Origin: Reichenbachiella agarivorans
GTDB lineage: Bacteria; Bacteroidota; Bacteroidia; Cytophagales; Cyclobacteriaceae
Direction: 5' to 3'
Assembly (NCBI RefSeq): GCF_025502585.1
Contig: NZ_CP106679.1
Location: 3,317,501 to 3,381,500 of the forward strand
DNA: 64,000 nt
Shown here: positions 54,196 to 63,124 of the stretch, in pieces
Numbering within the stretch: position 1 is the first letter of the stretch
Layout: every line of letters begins with the position of its first letter
Notes under the pieces: model-generated
What the model was told of the DNA's origin: nothing
The model's input: only the letters and a program-made list of their open reading frames with translations
The model's database searches: none
Translations under genes and position numbers: made by a program

Positions 54196-55806
54196 TTAGG
54201 ATGCTTGTGTATTTTGATAGAAATCACTGAGTATGGCTTCTATCTTTTTTACTTCATCTAATTGATCCAATTGTTTCAGCGCGTGTATTTTACCTTTTAG
54301 GGCACGGGTTCTGTTGGGTGCGATGGCAAGGGAGCGGTCGAATTGAACGAGCGCCTCTTTTGCTCTGTTTTGGCTCAAAAGCCACTCCCCGTACAACTCG
54401 TATGAAGGATAGGAGATATCTGGTGGGCCATATGAATATTCTGATTCATCTTCTGTTTGAGTTGCTGATCTCAAGTATAGTTCAGCCAAATCATCTTGTT
54501 GTTTCAAAACATGAATCATAGCTTTTATCTCCTGAGTCATGACTTGAGCCCGCACGATGTGTGCATGACTAGGTTTGTAGCGTGTGGGGCCTGCTCCACA
54601 TACAGAGATGCCTTCGTCTACTGCAATCAGTTGAGCTGCTGCTATTTTGGTTTCTACGGTGTCTATTATGGATTGAATATGGACAGTATCCTTGTGATCA
54701 AAAGCCATGAGTGCTTGATTAAAATGCTGTGCAACTTGACTGTATATGGACAAGTCGTCGGCATCTATGTACATGGGTTCTAAGCTGTCTGGCCACTGTC
54801 CAGATTCTACTCTTTGGGCATTTTGCATGATAATCAGGTAGCTTTTCGCGGCTCTTGTATCAGCATTTTGGGTATAGGTTTGCATGTCTGCGAGCAATTG
54901 TCGAGCATCCTCAAACCGCCCTTGCTGGAGATAACCATAGTGCAGCCATGCATATGAATGGTAGCCTCTGGCCTTGTCATCCAAGCCTTTACGCTCCATC
55001 CGTTTTACACTGGCTGCATAGGAGGCTTCATTGGATGCTACTTCTTCATTCCACATCCCCAGTGCCAAATAGATGTGCGAGGGCATGTGCAAGGCATGGG
55101 TCGCGTCTGGGGCCAATTGACCGTATTCGTTGGCTGCAGTGATGGATCGATAGGCATAGGCAGGGTCATCGTTGGCATGAATCAAATAGTGCAGTGCTCC
55201 AGGATGTTGTGGGTTTTCGTCCAAAATACCCTTGGCAATCTCCGCAGACAAATCAAAGACCTCTGGGTCACGACCTTCTTCTACCGTCCACATCAACCCC
55301 AACGCATAAAAGGCTGCGACTTCCTGATTACCAGGGTACTTTTCATAGAGTTGTGCCATGTGTTTCGCATAGTCTTTGTTTCGAGTATAGAGTTCGCCAT
55401 CCCCATAGAGGATTTCTACTCCCATCCAAAAATCCTTCTCCAATTCTGTGTCGGCCATCTCCAACCGGTGCTCTGTATTCGAGCCAGCCTTTTGCATCAC
55501 TGCTCTACCTGAATCAATGTCTTGCAATCGCCACAATGCCTTGTAATGTGACATGGCCTCTCCCCAATAGGCCATCAACTCGGTACTGTCTTGTGTTGAG
55601 GCTTCTTGGAAGGCTTCTTTGGCATCATCATACTCGAAACTATGTAAGAGGAGCAGACCCTTCTCAAAGGCTGGCTGTGCTGCTTGATCAATGACAAAAG
55701 AATGGTTTAAAACTCCGAGTTGTTCACTTTCTTGTTTGGGTGATACCTGACAACCGATACAAATCAGAACAATGGAGAGAAGGAGGGATGACGTGATCGT
55801 TTTCAT
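54196..55806 (-). CDS. TPR-containing lipoprotein
   Basis: A 536-residue protein from the ATG at 55806 (MKTITSSLLLSIVLICIGCQ), chosen over the open frame to 55848 because it yields a clean lipobox (Cys about residue 19). It is all helical with TPR-like repeats (KGLLLHSFEYDDAKEAFQEA, MAYWGEAMSHYKALW, ALHYLIHANDDPAYAYRSI, SLAIAPNRTRALKGKIHALK). The motif MPSHIYLALGMWNEE with HALHMPSH is typical of the exported TPR family seen beside metal or oxidase genes in Bacteroidota. Role unknown; probably a periplasmic scaffold. It is convergent with the pirin gene. Confidence 0.85.
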   Translation of the reverse strand: MKTITSSLLLSIVLICIGCQVSPKQESEQLGVLNHSFVIDQAAQPAFEKGLLLLHSFEYDDAKEAFQEASTQDSTELMAYWGEAMSHYKALWRLQDIDSGRAVMQKAGSNTEHRLEMADTELEKDFWMGVEILYGDGELYTRNKDYAKHMAQLYEKYPGNQEVAAFYALGLMWTVEEGRDPEVFDLSAEIAKGILDENPQHPGALHYLIHANDDPAYAYRSITAANEYGQLAPDATHALHMPSHIYLALGMWNEEVASNEASYAASVKRMERKGLDDKARGYHSYAWLHYGYLQQGRFEDARQLLADMQTYTQNADTRAAKSYLIIMQNAQRVESGQWPDSLEPMYIDADDLSIYSQVAQHFNQALMAFDHKDTVHIQSIIDTVETKIAAAQLIAVDEGISVCGAGPTRYKPSHAHIVRAQVMTQEIKAMIHVLKQQDDLAELYLRSATQTEDESEYSYGPPDISYPSYELYGEWLLSQNRAKEALVQFDRSLAIAPNRTRALKGKIHALKQLDQLDEVKKIEAILSDFYQNTQAS

Positions 55807-56072
55807 GGGATGTAATTTGGTTTGCGATATAAAAGTTACGAAAATCATTTCATTCGTTTTTCTACTATCCTATGTATTGTGGTCTAAAGACTGATTATAA
55901 TGAAATAGCTGACGATTAACATGTGTACAAACTACATTAATCAGTTCTAAATAATGTATATTCCATGTTTGTGGATAAAATTTATACTTGCTTACATATT
56001 TCAAATGGAAATGATTACTGAGAGAAAATATTTACTAATTTCACCGCCACGCAGCTAAATGAACCAGTGTTT

Positions 56073-57623
56073 ATGAGAAAGAAATTGATTGCCACTATGG
56101 TGGCAATTTCGCTTCCATGTTTCGTGATGGCAGAGGGGCAAATGGGAGAAGATATATTGAGTAGAAATGACCTTTGGGTATTGATAGCAGCAGCCTTGGT
56201 GTTTTTTATGCAGGCTGGTTTCAAGGTATTCGAAACAGGTCTAGTCAAAAAGCAACACAGAGCAGGCATCGGGGCAAAGAACCTCATGGACTGGGTAGCT
56301 GGTAGTGTCGCTTTCTATATCTTAGGTTTTGGGTTCATGTTTGGTAGCTCAACCAACGGATGGGTTGGTAGTGGGTTGATGATGGGTGACGGCTTGGAAA
56401 TCAATGATTCCTTTGTTTTCTTTCTTTTTCAGTTGGCCTTTGCAGGTACAGCGTTGACTATTGTGTCTGGAGCCATGTCGGGACGTACAGCTCTGATCCC
56501 TTACTTCGTTGCTTCATTGGTCACGGCCACAGTGATTTATCCACTTTTTGGCCACTGGGCTTGGGGCAATCTCTTGCATGCTGACAATATGCCTTGGTTG
56601 GCTAGCTTGGGATTTATGGATTTTGCAGGGTCTACAGTGGTACACTCAGTAGGTGCTTGGATTGCTTTGGTTGGTGTTTGGGTAGTAGGTCCACGTGTGG
56701 GTCGCTATGACAAAAACGGTAAAATCCAGCGAATCAAAGCTTCGGATTATAGCTATAGCATTTTGGGGGTGATGATTTTATGGTTGGGTTGGTGGGGCTT
56801 CAATGGAGGCAGCACGTTGGCATTTAATACGCAGGTGCCTAAGATTATCTTGAATACCAACTTATCCGCAGCAGCGGCAGCCATATCTGCGATGTTTCAT
56901 GCCATTGTTTTTCAGAAGAAGAGCAATGTACTGGAGAAGATCATGGGAGGGACACTTACAGGTTTGGTAGCCATCACGGCTTGTTGCAATGTCGTTTCGT
57001 CCCAATCTAGTTTGATTATTGGTGTGTTGGCTGGTATTATTCACAACATCATGTTTGTTGTCATCTCTGAAAAATGGAAACTAGATGATCCAGTGGGTGC
57101 CATTGCTGTTCATGGATTTGGAGGGGTGTTTGGGACATTGTGTGTGGCCTTGTTTGGTCAGCAGGAATTGTTGGAATTGCCTCGTTGGGAGCAACTGGCG
57201 GTTCAGTGTGTCGGTATTGTGACTTGCTTTGTTTTTACTACTTTGGTGGCCTTGCTGATGTTTTATATCCTCAGACGTACCATAGGCTTGCGTGTCTCGC
57301 CCAAACAAGAAAGCACTGGGGCATTCTTTGATAGTGAAGAAGAGGATGGAGAGGAAGATCAAGATTCTACAACGGGGAGCAACATCGTACATCATGTGTC
57401 GGCCAAAGTTAGCAACCGTGGCTACAACGTCTACACGGTTAAGGAATACGTGGAGCTTTCTATGGATTTTAGATCGAGTTGGGAAGCCGCTGATCGAATC
57501 CAATACCTCAATGAAGAAGGCTATGTCATCCCGGTAGAAAGTGCGCAGAAGCAACTCAATGAGATGGTCGCGGTGATGGGTAGTCACACGACAAGCACAC
57601 TGAAACGGGTGAGGATTCGGTAG
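56073..57623 (+). CDS. amt: Ammonium transporter (Amt) with C-terminal extension
   Basis: An ammonia/ammonium channel of 516 residues from the ATG at 56073 (a GTG at 56067 is in frame, but the ATG fits better). The N-terminal signal is followed by eleven membrane helices with the Amt signature DFAGSTVVHSVGAWIALVGV (residues ~187-207, including the first pore His) and a second pore His in AAAAAISAMFHAIVF. About 100 residues follow the last helix and contain a predicted acidic linker (EEEDGEEDQDSTT) and a folded domain (VYTVKEYVELSMDFRSSWEA), perhaps regulatory. No glnB gene is adjacent. Confidence 0.92.
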   Translation: MRKKLIATMVAISLPCFVMAEGQMGEDILSRNDLWVLIAAALVFFMQAGFKVFETGLVKKQHRAGIGAKNLMDWVAGSVAFYILGFGFMFGSSTNGWVGSGLMMGDGLEINDSFVFFLFQLAFAGTALTIVSGAMSGRTALIPYFVASLVTATVIYPLFGHWAWGNLLHADNMPWLASLGFMDFAGSTVVHSVGAWIALVGVWVVGPRVGRYDKNGKIQRIKASDYSYSILGVMILWLGWWGFNGGSTLAFNTQVPKIILNTNLSAAAAAISAMFHAIVFQKKSNVLEKIMGGTLTGLVAITACCNVVSSQSSLIIGVLAGIIHNIMFVVISEKWKLDDPVGAIAVHGFGGVFGTLCVALFGQQELLELPRWEQLAVQCVGIVTCFVFTTLVALLMFYILRRTIGLRVSPKQESTGAFFDSEEEDGEEDQDSTTGSNIVHHVSAKVSNRGYNVYTVKEYVELSMDFRSSWEAADRIQYLNEEGYVIPVESAQKQLNEMVAVMGSHTTSTLKRVRIR

Positions 57624-57693
57624 TTTTTTCGCTGATCGCAAAACGCTTTACGCGATCATGTAATTGGCTTTTCCTAAAGCGATAAGCGACTTA

Positions 57694-60102
57694 CTAATAA
57701 TATACCACCTCACAATTTGGGAAGTTGGCTTTAAAGTCTTCTATGCCGTTTTGTGTCACACGGGTATTGTTGCACACCAGACTTTTTAATCCCAGAATCT
57801 CATAAATCACTTTTAGATTCCATATGCGAGTATTGCTCACGTTGAGAGATTCTAGTTTATGGAGTGCCGATATTTCGTTGAGTCTCTTGATACTAGTGCC
57901 AGAGCAGTTGAGTGATTTCAGACTGCTCAATCCTTCGATTTCCTTCAAATCTTCGATGGCAGTATTAGAGATGTCCAACGTTTCTAGTTGCTTCAATTGA
58001 GTGATGCCTTTCAGTGTTTGCAAAGGGCCATTGGTGCAAGTCAAATGCTTGATACTTTGATGACTATACAATTCATCTAGGCTATTGATACTGACACGAT
58101 CCAAAGTTACTTTTTGCAGATTGATGAAAATATTAAGTGGAGACAATGAAGCAATGGATAGATTCGAAATAGTGATCTCTTGTCTTTCGATCAACTCATG
58201 CAGGTGATAACTATCCTGTTTGTTTACTTTTAGTACTTTTTTCCAATCTTCTGTCAAGCCATTCCACCAGTTTTGTAGTGTTTCCGACTGATACACTACC
58301 ACGGTTTTAGGGTTTATCAGGAGATACTGTTTGATTTGATCTTCCTGTATATAAGTGTCCTCTACATCGAGTAGTTCTAGCTTGTTGAGAGAGGAGAGGT
58401 TGCTAATGTTGTTCAAAGAGCTGCTCGTCATAATGAGCCACTTCAGTTGAGGGTTGTTTTCTAATCCTGCGGTGCTTTCCATCGGCAAATCTTTTGCCTT
58501 GAGATACTCCAAATCTGTCATTTCTTTGGTGAATGCAAAACTGGAGAATTGGTTCTTGCTGATGTCTAAGTAACGGAGGCGTTTGAATTTTGCCAATGGT
58601 TCTATGTTATTGAGGCTCTGACCTGCGAGATTCAGTGAATCCATGTTGACCAACTGTGTGAGTTCCTCTTTGCTAGGGATTGCATTTCCAATCACCTTGC
58701 TCAATGCGGTTTTCCATTTTACGGGCAATGTCGTCCACCAAGTAGTCATTTCTTGACTGTTGGTGACCACCACGGTGTGAGGCTTCTTAGCCATCAATCC
58801 TGATGCTTCTTTTTCGGTGATACCAGAGTTGTCCGCATAGACCTTTTTCAGGTTCGGGACGTTGGCCAGTGCATTGAGCTGAGAGATGTTGGATTGATTG
58901 ATGGTGATGATTTCCAACATGGGGTGATTTTCCAATCCATTCAGGTTGCTGACTGTGGTTTCGGAGGCATCTAAGGATTTTAGCTGCTGAAGGTCGCGAA
59001 AGGCAGACAGTTGATCAACATAGGTTCTGGATAGATTGACGGCCTGTAGTGTCTTGTGAGTGGACAAGAGGGTAGCATCGGCAAATTTTGTATTGGACAA
59101 GTTGATGTTGGTCAAGGTACTCAACTGTTGCAGTGGAGCAAAGTTGATAACAGGGGTGTTGGACAAATCCAAGTATTTCAGTTGTTTGAGTTTGGCAATA
59201 CTCGTGATGTCTGTGACCTCTGTATGTGATAGGTCCAGGTAGGTCAATTTCTCAAAATATTCTAGGGTATTGATGTCTTTGATCTGGGTATTGGAAGCTT
59301 TCAACTTTTGTAGGTTTCTCGCATAACGTAGCGGACTTAGGTCAGTGATTTTTGACTGACTGATGTCCAGTACTTTGAGGTCTCTGAGTGCAGACAAAGG
59401 TTCAATGTCGAGAATGAACTGATTCCCCGACAAACTCAAACTGTCCAGAGAAGAGATTTTAAATAGGACTGGGTCAGAGATTACATCGAAAGGCACATAA
59501 CTTTTGAATATATTGATCCATCCATAGGAGAGGCTTGCCCACCAGTTTTTTAATTCTTCCTCACGACTGATTTTGGTACTATATATACTGGCAATCTTCA
59601 TGTCATTGGACGCCACATTTAGGTTGACTTCAATGAAACGTTTTTTGATACTGCTATGCGTCTGATTGTCAAGTGTCGTGCCGTTGACTTTGCTTTCGAA
59701 GCTCACCAAATAGAAAGAAGTCCCGTCGCTCTTAGGGACTTTCTCAATGACTATATTTTGGAATTTGAACTGGATGTCCTTGAAGAAGAAATCTACATCA
59801 CGCAAATAGGCAGCGACATCCTTGTTGGTGATGACTTTTCGATCCAAGACCAAATCATCTTCGATCTGAACCAATTGGTTGACAAATACCTTCTTATAGC
59901 TCTCCGTGATGATGACCTCCTTGTCACGAGCAGTACTCTTGGACGAACCTATGGTGTTGAGCATATATTCGTAAAAGCTCACCAAACTCCTGACCTGAGG
60001 ATAGCGAGTGGTGTCTGCCGCAGGTTGCTGTGCTAGAGCGGGAGAGAGTACAAAGAGAAACATAAGAGTGTAAGCGAATTTGTACCAATCAGTTTTTGCC
60101 AT
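57694..60102 (-). CDS. Exported leucine-rich-repeat protein
   Basis: An 802-residue protein with a signal peptide (1-24) and an N-terminal ~200-residue region. It is followed by three blocks of SDS22/internalin-like leucine-rich repeats (LKVLDISQSKITDLSPLRYA, LTYLDLSHTEVTDITSIAKL, further blocks near 370 and 690-790). The blocks are separated by helical linkers with repeated WWxxL-x-xxWK motifs (TWWTTLPVKWKTALSKVIGN, NWWNGLTEDWKKVLKVNKQD). LRRs bind protein partners. It is the last gene of a four-gene operon and overlaps the preceding gene by 14 bp. Confidence 0.85.
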   Translation of the reverse strand: MAKTDWYKFAYTLMFLFVLSPALAQQPAADTTRYPQVRSLVSFYEYMLNTIGSSKSTARDKEVIITESYKKVFVNQLVQIEDDLVLDRKVITNKDVAAYLRDVDFFFKDIQFKFQNIVIEKVPKSDGTSFYLVSFESKVNGTTLDNQTHSSIKKRFIEVNLNVASNDMKIASIYSTKISREEELKNWWASLSYGWINIFKSYVPFDVISDPVLFKISSLDSLSLSGNQFILDIEPLSALRDLKVLDISQSKITDLSPLRYARNLQKLKASNTQIKDINTLEYFEKLTYLDLSHTEVTDITSIAKLKQLKYLDLSNTPVINFAPLQQLSTLTNINLSNTKFADATLLSTHKTLQAVNLSRTYVDQLSAFRDLQQLKSLDASETTVSNLNGLENHPMLEIITINQSNISQLNALANVPNLKKVYADNSGITEKEASGLMAKKPHTVVVTNSQEMTTWWTTLPVKWKTALSKVIGNAIPSKEELTQLVNMDSLNLAGQSLNNIEPLAKFKRLRYLDISKNQFSSFAFTKEMTDLEYLKAKDLPMESTAGLENNPQLKWLIMTSSSLNNISNLSSLNKLELLDVEDTYIQEDQIKQYLLINPKTVVVYQSETLQNWWNGLTEDWKKVLKVNKQDSYHLHELIERQEITISNLSIASLSPLNIFINLQKVTLDRVSINSLDELYSHQSIKHLTCTNGPLQTLKGITQLKQLETLDISNTAIEDLKEIEGLSSLKSLNCSGTSIKRLNEISALHKLESLNVSNTRIWNLKVIYEILGLKSLVCNNTRVTQNGIEDFKANFPNCEVVYY

Positions 60103-60925
60103 AAATGTAATTCTTCATTTGTTGTTTTTCGTCTTCACTAGACAAAGCTACCAAACTAGAGATCAGCCAACCAGAGTTGTAGCCAGATCTATTGAAATTG
60201 GAGATGGAAAAGTAATAACCTTTGACCGAGAAAAAGTGGAAGTTAACGTCCTTTACAGTCTTGAACTTCATGTTTCCTTGATTGAATTCATAAAGGAAGA
60301 TCGTCAAATAGTCGGGCTCAAATTTTCTACCTGTAAATTGCTCTGCATGCTTGTTTCCTTCCAGTCCTTTTCTCAAAGTCATGAAATCCAACTCATGACT
60401 CATCGGATGTAGAAATTTTTTGGTATCGGAGGTATCCTTGTCAAACAGCTTTTGAAATTGCTCAAAAGCCACATCTTCGATGACCCATTCGTACCCTTGT
60501 CCTTGTTGTTGCAGACGCATGTACAGTGTGCCTGGTATTTCTCTGCCCTTAAACAAGAATACCGTGTTCACCTCAGCTAGCCAATCGTCCTTGTGAAAGT
60601 CAAGGTAAACAGGATCTGTTTTGCTAGTGATTTTGGAAATAAAACTCTTGGCAAGTGCTGCGTCTACTTGACCCGTTTGGGTATCAAATAGCACGGGCAT
60701 GTACTTTTTGCGGAGTGCCGGATCATGGTAGTTCTTGTCAGATGGGTAGTAGCGGTTGCCCTTTTCATCTTCTTCGCCATTGAATCGACGAAAGAACTGA
60801 TTGATTTGCTTGGTAGAGGCACTGAGCTGCTCTTCTGTCTCCTTCATGTCATCGGTGAGTCTGCCTTGACCCACCGATGTATGAAAAGATATAATTGCTA
60901 GGGTGATGATGAATGCTATTCTCAT
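60089..60925 (-). CDS. Exported protein of the LRR operon
   Basis: A 278-residue protein with a signal peptide (1-19, ending VGQG). It is mostly helical and charged with the block FFRRFNGEEDEKGNRYYPSD near residue 43 and no motif I recognise. The hydrophobic content is low. It overlaps the upstream gene by 4 bp and the LRR gene by 14 bp, so the three are translated as a set. Likely a periplasmic partner of the LRR protein. Confidence 0.65.
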   Translation of the reverse strand: MRIAFIITLAIISFHTSVGQGRLTDDMKETEEQLSASTKQINQFFRRFNGEEDEKGNRYYPSDKNYHDPALRKKYMPVLFDTQTGQVDAALAKSFISKITSKTDPVYLDFHKDDWLAEVNTVFLFKGREIPGTLYMRLQQQGQGYEWVIEDVAFEQFQKLFDKDTSDTKKFLHPMSHELDFMTLRKGLEGNKHAEQFTGRKFEPDYLTIFLYEFNQGNMKFKTVKDVNFHFFSVKGYYFSISNFNRSGYNSGWLISSLVALSSEDEKQQMKNYIYGKN

Positions 60926-61497
60926 GCAGAAGTCTCACTAACGCGAATATCTCCCAACATGACATCCCAGAATTCGATGATTCTGCCCGCAATCTGCGTT
61001 TCTTTCTTCTTGACGTAGATCGTGATGTCTTTTTTAGTAGTGTCCTTGTAGCTGAGTTTGCCGTCCTTTGACGTACCCTCAAATCTTTGGTAAATAGTGA
61101 TCACCCCTACATAGGTACCATCTGGCTGCATCTCCAAATCACTCACATAGTGAATGTCGTACCATTTGATACTGACTTTGTCGTAGTTGAGAGCCATCAG
61201 ACGCTCAAAGTACGCCCGTACTTTGTAGTAGGAGATATCTTCGTTGCTCAACGAGGATACACCCATTTCACTGTCAGGAGCAAAAAGCTCTTCGGCTCTG
61301 TCCATGACACGTTTTGCTTCGGAGAACTGTGTTTCTTTGCTGCCGATGATACTGATGTACTTGCTGAGGTCCTTGACTTTCTCTAGTGCGAGCGAATCAA
61401 TCGCTTGCTTTCTGCGAGGGTCTACACTTTTTTGAGCGAATGCGCTTACCGAGAGCAATAGCGTCATCGATAGCAGGGTATATTTGATGAATTGCAT
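60922..61497 (-). CDS. Exported protein of the LRR operon
   Basis: A 191-residue protein with a signal peptide (1-21, ending AFAQK). The mature protein carries a nuclear-transport-factor-2-like/uncharacterised pattern with alternating strand segments (KVSIKWYDIHYVSDLEMQPD, LSYKDTTKKDITIYVKKKET). No catalytic residues evident. Its 3' end overlaps the following gene by 4 bp. Confidence 0.65.
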   Translation of the reverse strand: MQFIKYTLLSMTLLLSVSAFAQKSVDPRRKQAIDSLALEKVKDLSKYISIIGSKETQFSEAKRVMDRAEELFAPDSEMGVSSLSNEDISYYKVRAYFERLMALNYDKVSIKWYDIHYVSDLEMQPDGTYVGVITIYQRFEGTSKDGKLSYKDTTKKDITIYVKKKETQIAGRIIEFWDVMLGDIRVSETSA

Positions 61498-61526
61498 ATT
61501 CTTAATTTTCTTTTGATAGGGGATAA

Positions 61527-62006
61527 TTATTTCTTGAGAACCAATTCTTTGATGTTGCCATTGGTATCGTACACGATCTCTTCGATCTGTGCTTTGTTAT
61601 TTTTGGTGTCCTTGAGGTAGTGCAAGTAATTGGTGATGGTGGTAGGCTCGTCATAGTCTGGAGCACTCCCTGCTCTGTATATCACGATTAGTACAGGAGC
61701 ATCTCCATTGCTAAACATGCCTAGAGCCTCTTGGATACTTGCATTGGCCGAAGTGGTGCTAGGGGCTGTTGCTATCGCTTCAAAGTAATTTGAAAGTTTT
61801 TGTTCTTTAGTCAATTTTTTTACCACAGGTTCTACTTCTTCTGGCTCCTCTGGATCAGCCATGGGTTCTGGTTTTGACGTGACCACTACAGGTGCGTCAC
61901 TGCCTTTGGTCAACTTCTTTTTGCCTTTGCAAGATGTGAATCCAACTGCCAACGATAAGATGATGACGACTGCCAGTGGTGAAATATTAAATGTGTATTT
62001 TTTCAT
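61527..62006 (-). CDS. Lipoprotein of the LRR operon
   Basis: A 159-residue lipoprotein from the ATG at 62006 (MKKYTFNISPLAVVIILSLA, lipobox VGFTSCKG with Cys about residue 26). The frame open to 62078 adds an unlikely N-terminus. After a lysine- and proline-rich linker (EEPEEVEPVVKK) comes a small domain containing LSNYFEAIATAPSTTSANAS and VLIVIYRAGSAPDYDEPT, resembling a nucleoside-modifying or cystatin-like fold but unidentified. It is the first gene of the LRR operon. Confidence 0.7.
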   Translation of the reverse strand: MKKYTFNISPLAVVIILSLAVGFTSCKGKKKLTKGSDAPVVVTSKPEPMADPEEPEEVEPVVKKLTKEQKLSNYFEAIATAPSTTSANASIQEALGMFSNGDAPVLIVIYRAGSAPDYDEPTTITNYLHYLKDTKNNKAQIEEIVYDTNGNIKELVLKK

Positions 62007-62325
62007 GCTTGATAATTGTGATAAGGGTTGTGTATCTGTTTTTGATTTTGTTATTGTAAAATTAACTAGATCCTCCATAGCAAATTATGTTCCACAAGTG
62101 CGTACGGGTGAAAAAATAGTTGCAAATGGATGTCCATTCTTAATATTAGAAAAGTAGTCTCATTTTGGGAGAATAGCTAGACCCATTGCATGAGATGATC
62201 ATACTTATTCATGACTGGCAAACAAACAGTAAAATCTAGATTGTAGGTAGACATTGAGTCTTGGGTAGGGGGATCACCCGCTAGGGGAGGAAAGGAGAGG
62301 GGTTATCTATCTCATAAAAAGGAAG
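62007..62325 (+). other. Intergenic stretch, no gene seen
   Basis: About 320 bp upstream of the LRR operon and after the small 62326-62538 gene. It holds a GGGGGATCACCC symmetry near 62268 and a purine-rich run near 62285; I see no gene. Confidence 0.4.
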
Positions 62326-62538
62326 TTACAATTTTCTTCTTTCTGCACGAAGCAATTCTGTTTTGTAAAAAGTCCAGCCTTTGATTTCGAAAGAATCTCC
62401 CACTTGCAGTCCTTTTGCCTTGGTTTGTAGCAGGTGTTGATAAGATACGCCTGCATAATCGGCAGCACCCTTGAGTGTCGATGCAGTTTTGATATCACCT
62501 TCTTTGATGACCGTAAATATATGTTTGGGAGCACTCAT
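62326..62538 (-). CDS. Small conserved-looking protein
   Basis: A 70-residue protein when started at the ATG at 62538 (MSAPKHIFTVIKEGDIKTAS), which lies 30 bp inside a longer frame. It contains DYAGVSYQHLLQTKAKGLQV and ends RRKL, with a compact, basic, helix-rich composition (a possible DNA-binding fold). I do not recognise it. It is convergent with nothing nearby and divergent from the 62736 gene. Confidence 0.6.
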   Translation of the reverse strand: MSAPKHIFTVIKEGDIKTASTLKGAADYAGVSYQHLLQTKAKGLQVGDSFEIKGWTFYKTELLRAERRKL

Positions 62539-62735
62539 AATTGTCTGAAAACCCTGATTCAAACGCAAAGACCGTCAATTTATCTCAATTCGACAAGAAA
62601 ACTATATGTTTTAGAGCCAATGAATTAAGTGTATGTATAAACTTTCTTGTCAAAAACATTATTAATAAGTACTTAAATATAAAGTTTTGTTTTATGTTTG
62701 TCATGAGATTTAAAAAAGCATAAACACAAACAGCC

Positions 62736-62873
62736 ATGAAAAGAGTACAGCAATTGAATCAAATCGAAGACATGATGAGACTGATCGAAAAGCTAAATGC
62801 AGAATCTAGCAAACTGATCCAGACCAGTATTCAACTAGAAAATGAGGTAAATACAAGACTCACTAGAAAGTAA
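62736..62873 (+). CDS. Small 45-residue coiled-coil protein
   Basis: A 45-codon frame from ATG at 62736 to TAA at 62871: MKRVQQLNQIEDMMRLIEKL followed by NAESSKLIQTSIQLENEV and a basic end (TRLTRK). The heptad pattern of Leu/Ile suggests a short coiled coil. It is followed directly by a strong terminator, which supports expression. Family unknown. Confidence 0.6.
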   Translation: MKRVQQLNQIEDMMRLIEKLNAESSKLIQTSIQLENEVNTRLTRK

Positions 62874-62893
62874 TCGTCCCAATGGAATAGAAA

Positions 62894-62932
62894 AGAGGTT
62901 GTCTCATACTTTTGAGACAACCTCTTTTTTTT
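62894..62932 (+). terminator. Strong terminator after the 45-residue gene
   Basis: Stem AGAGGTTGTCTCA and TGAGACAACCTCT, 13 bp, loop of about 6 nt, followed by a run of eight T. Confidence 0.92.
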
Positions 62933-63124
62933 GATAGTTTGATATGCGGATGCTGGTAGGAATCATTGAAATTCTCTCTCAAATGAGACAGGAAACCAGT
63001 AAATGTCATGCATCCCGCAATAGCACGCGTAACCTCTACAACTATCCAAAACACACCTTGTAGACTTGTTGTGGATAATTAACTTCCGCTACAAAATAGT
63101 TTGATTATCAGATGTTTATTCGTC

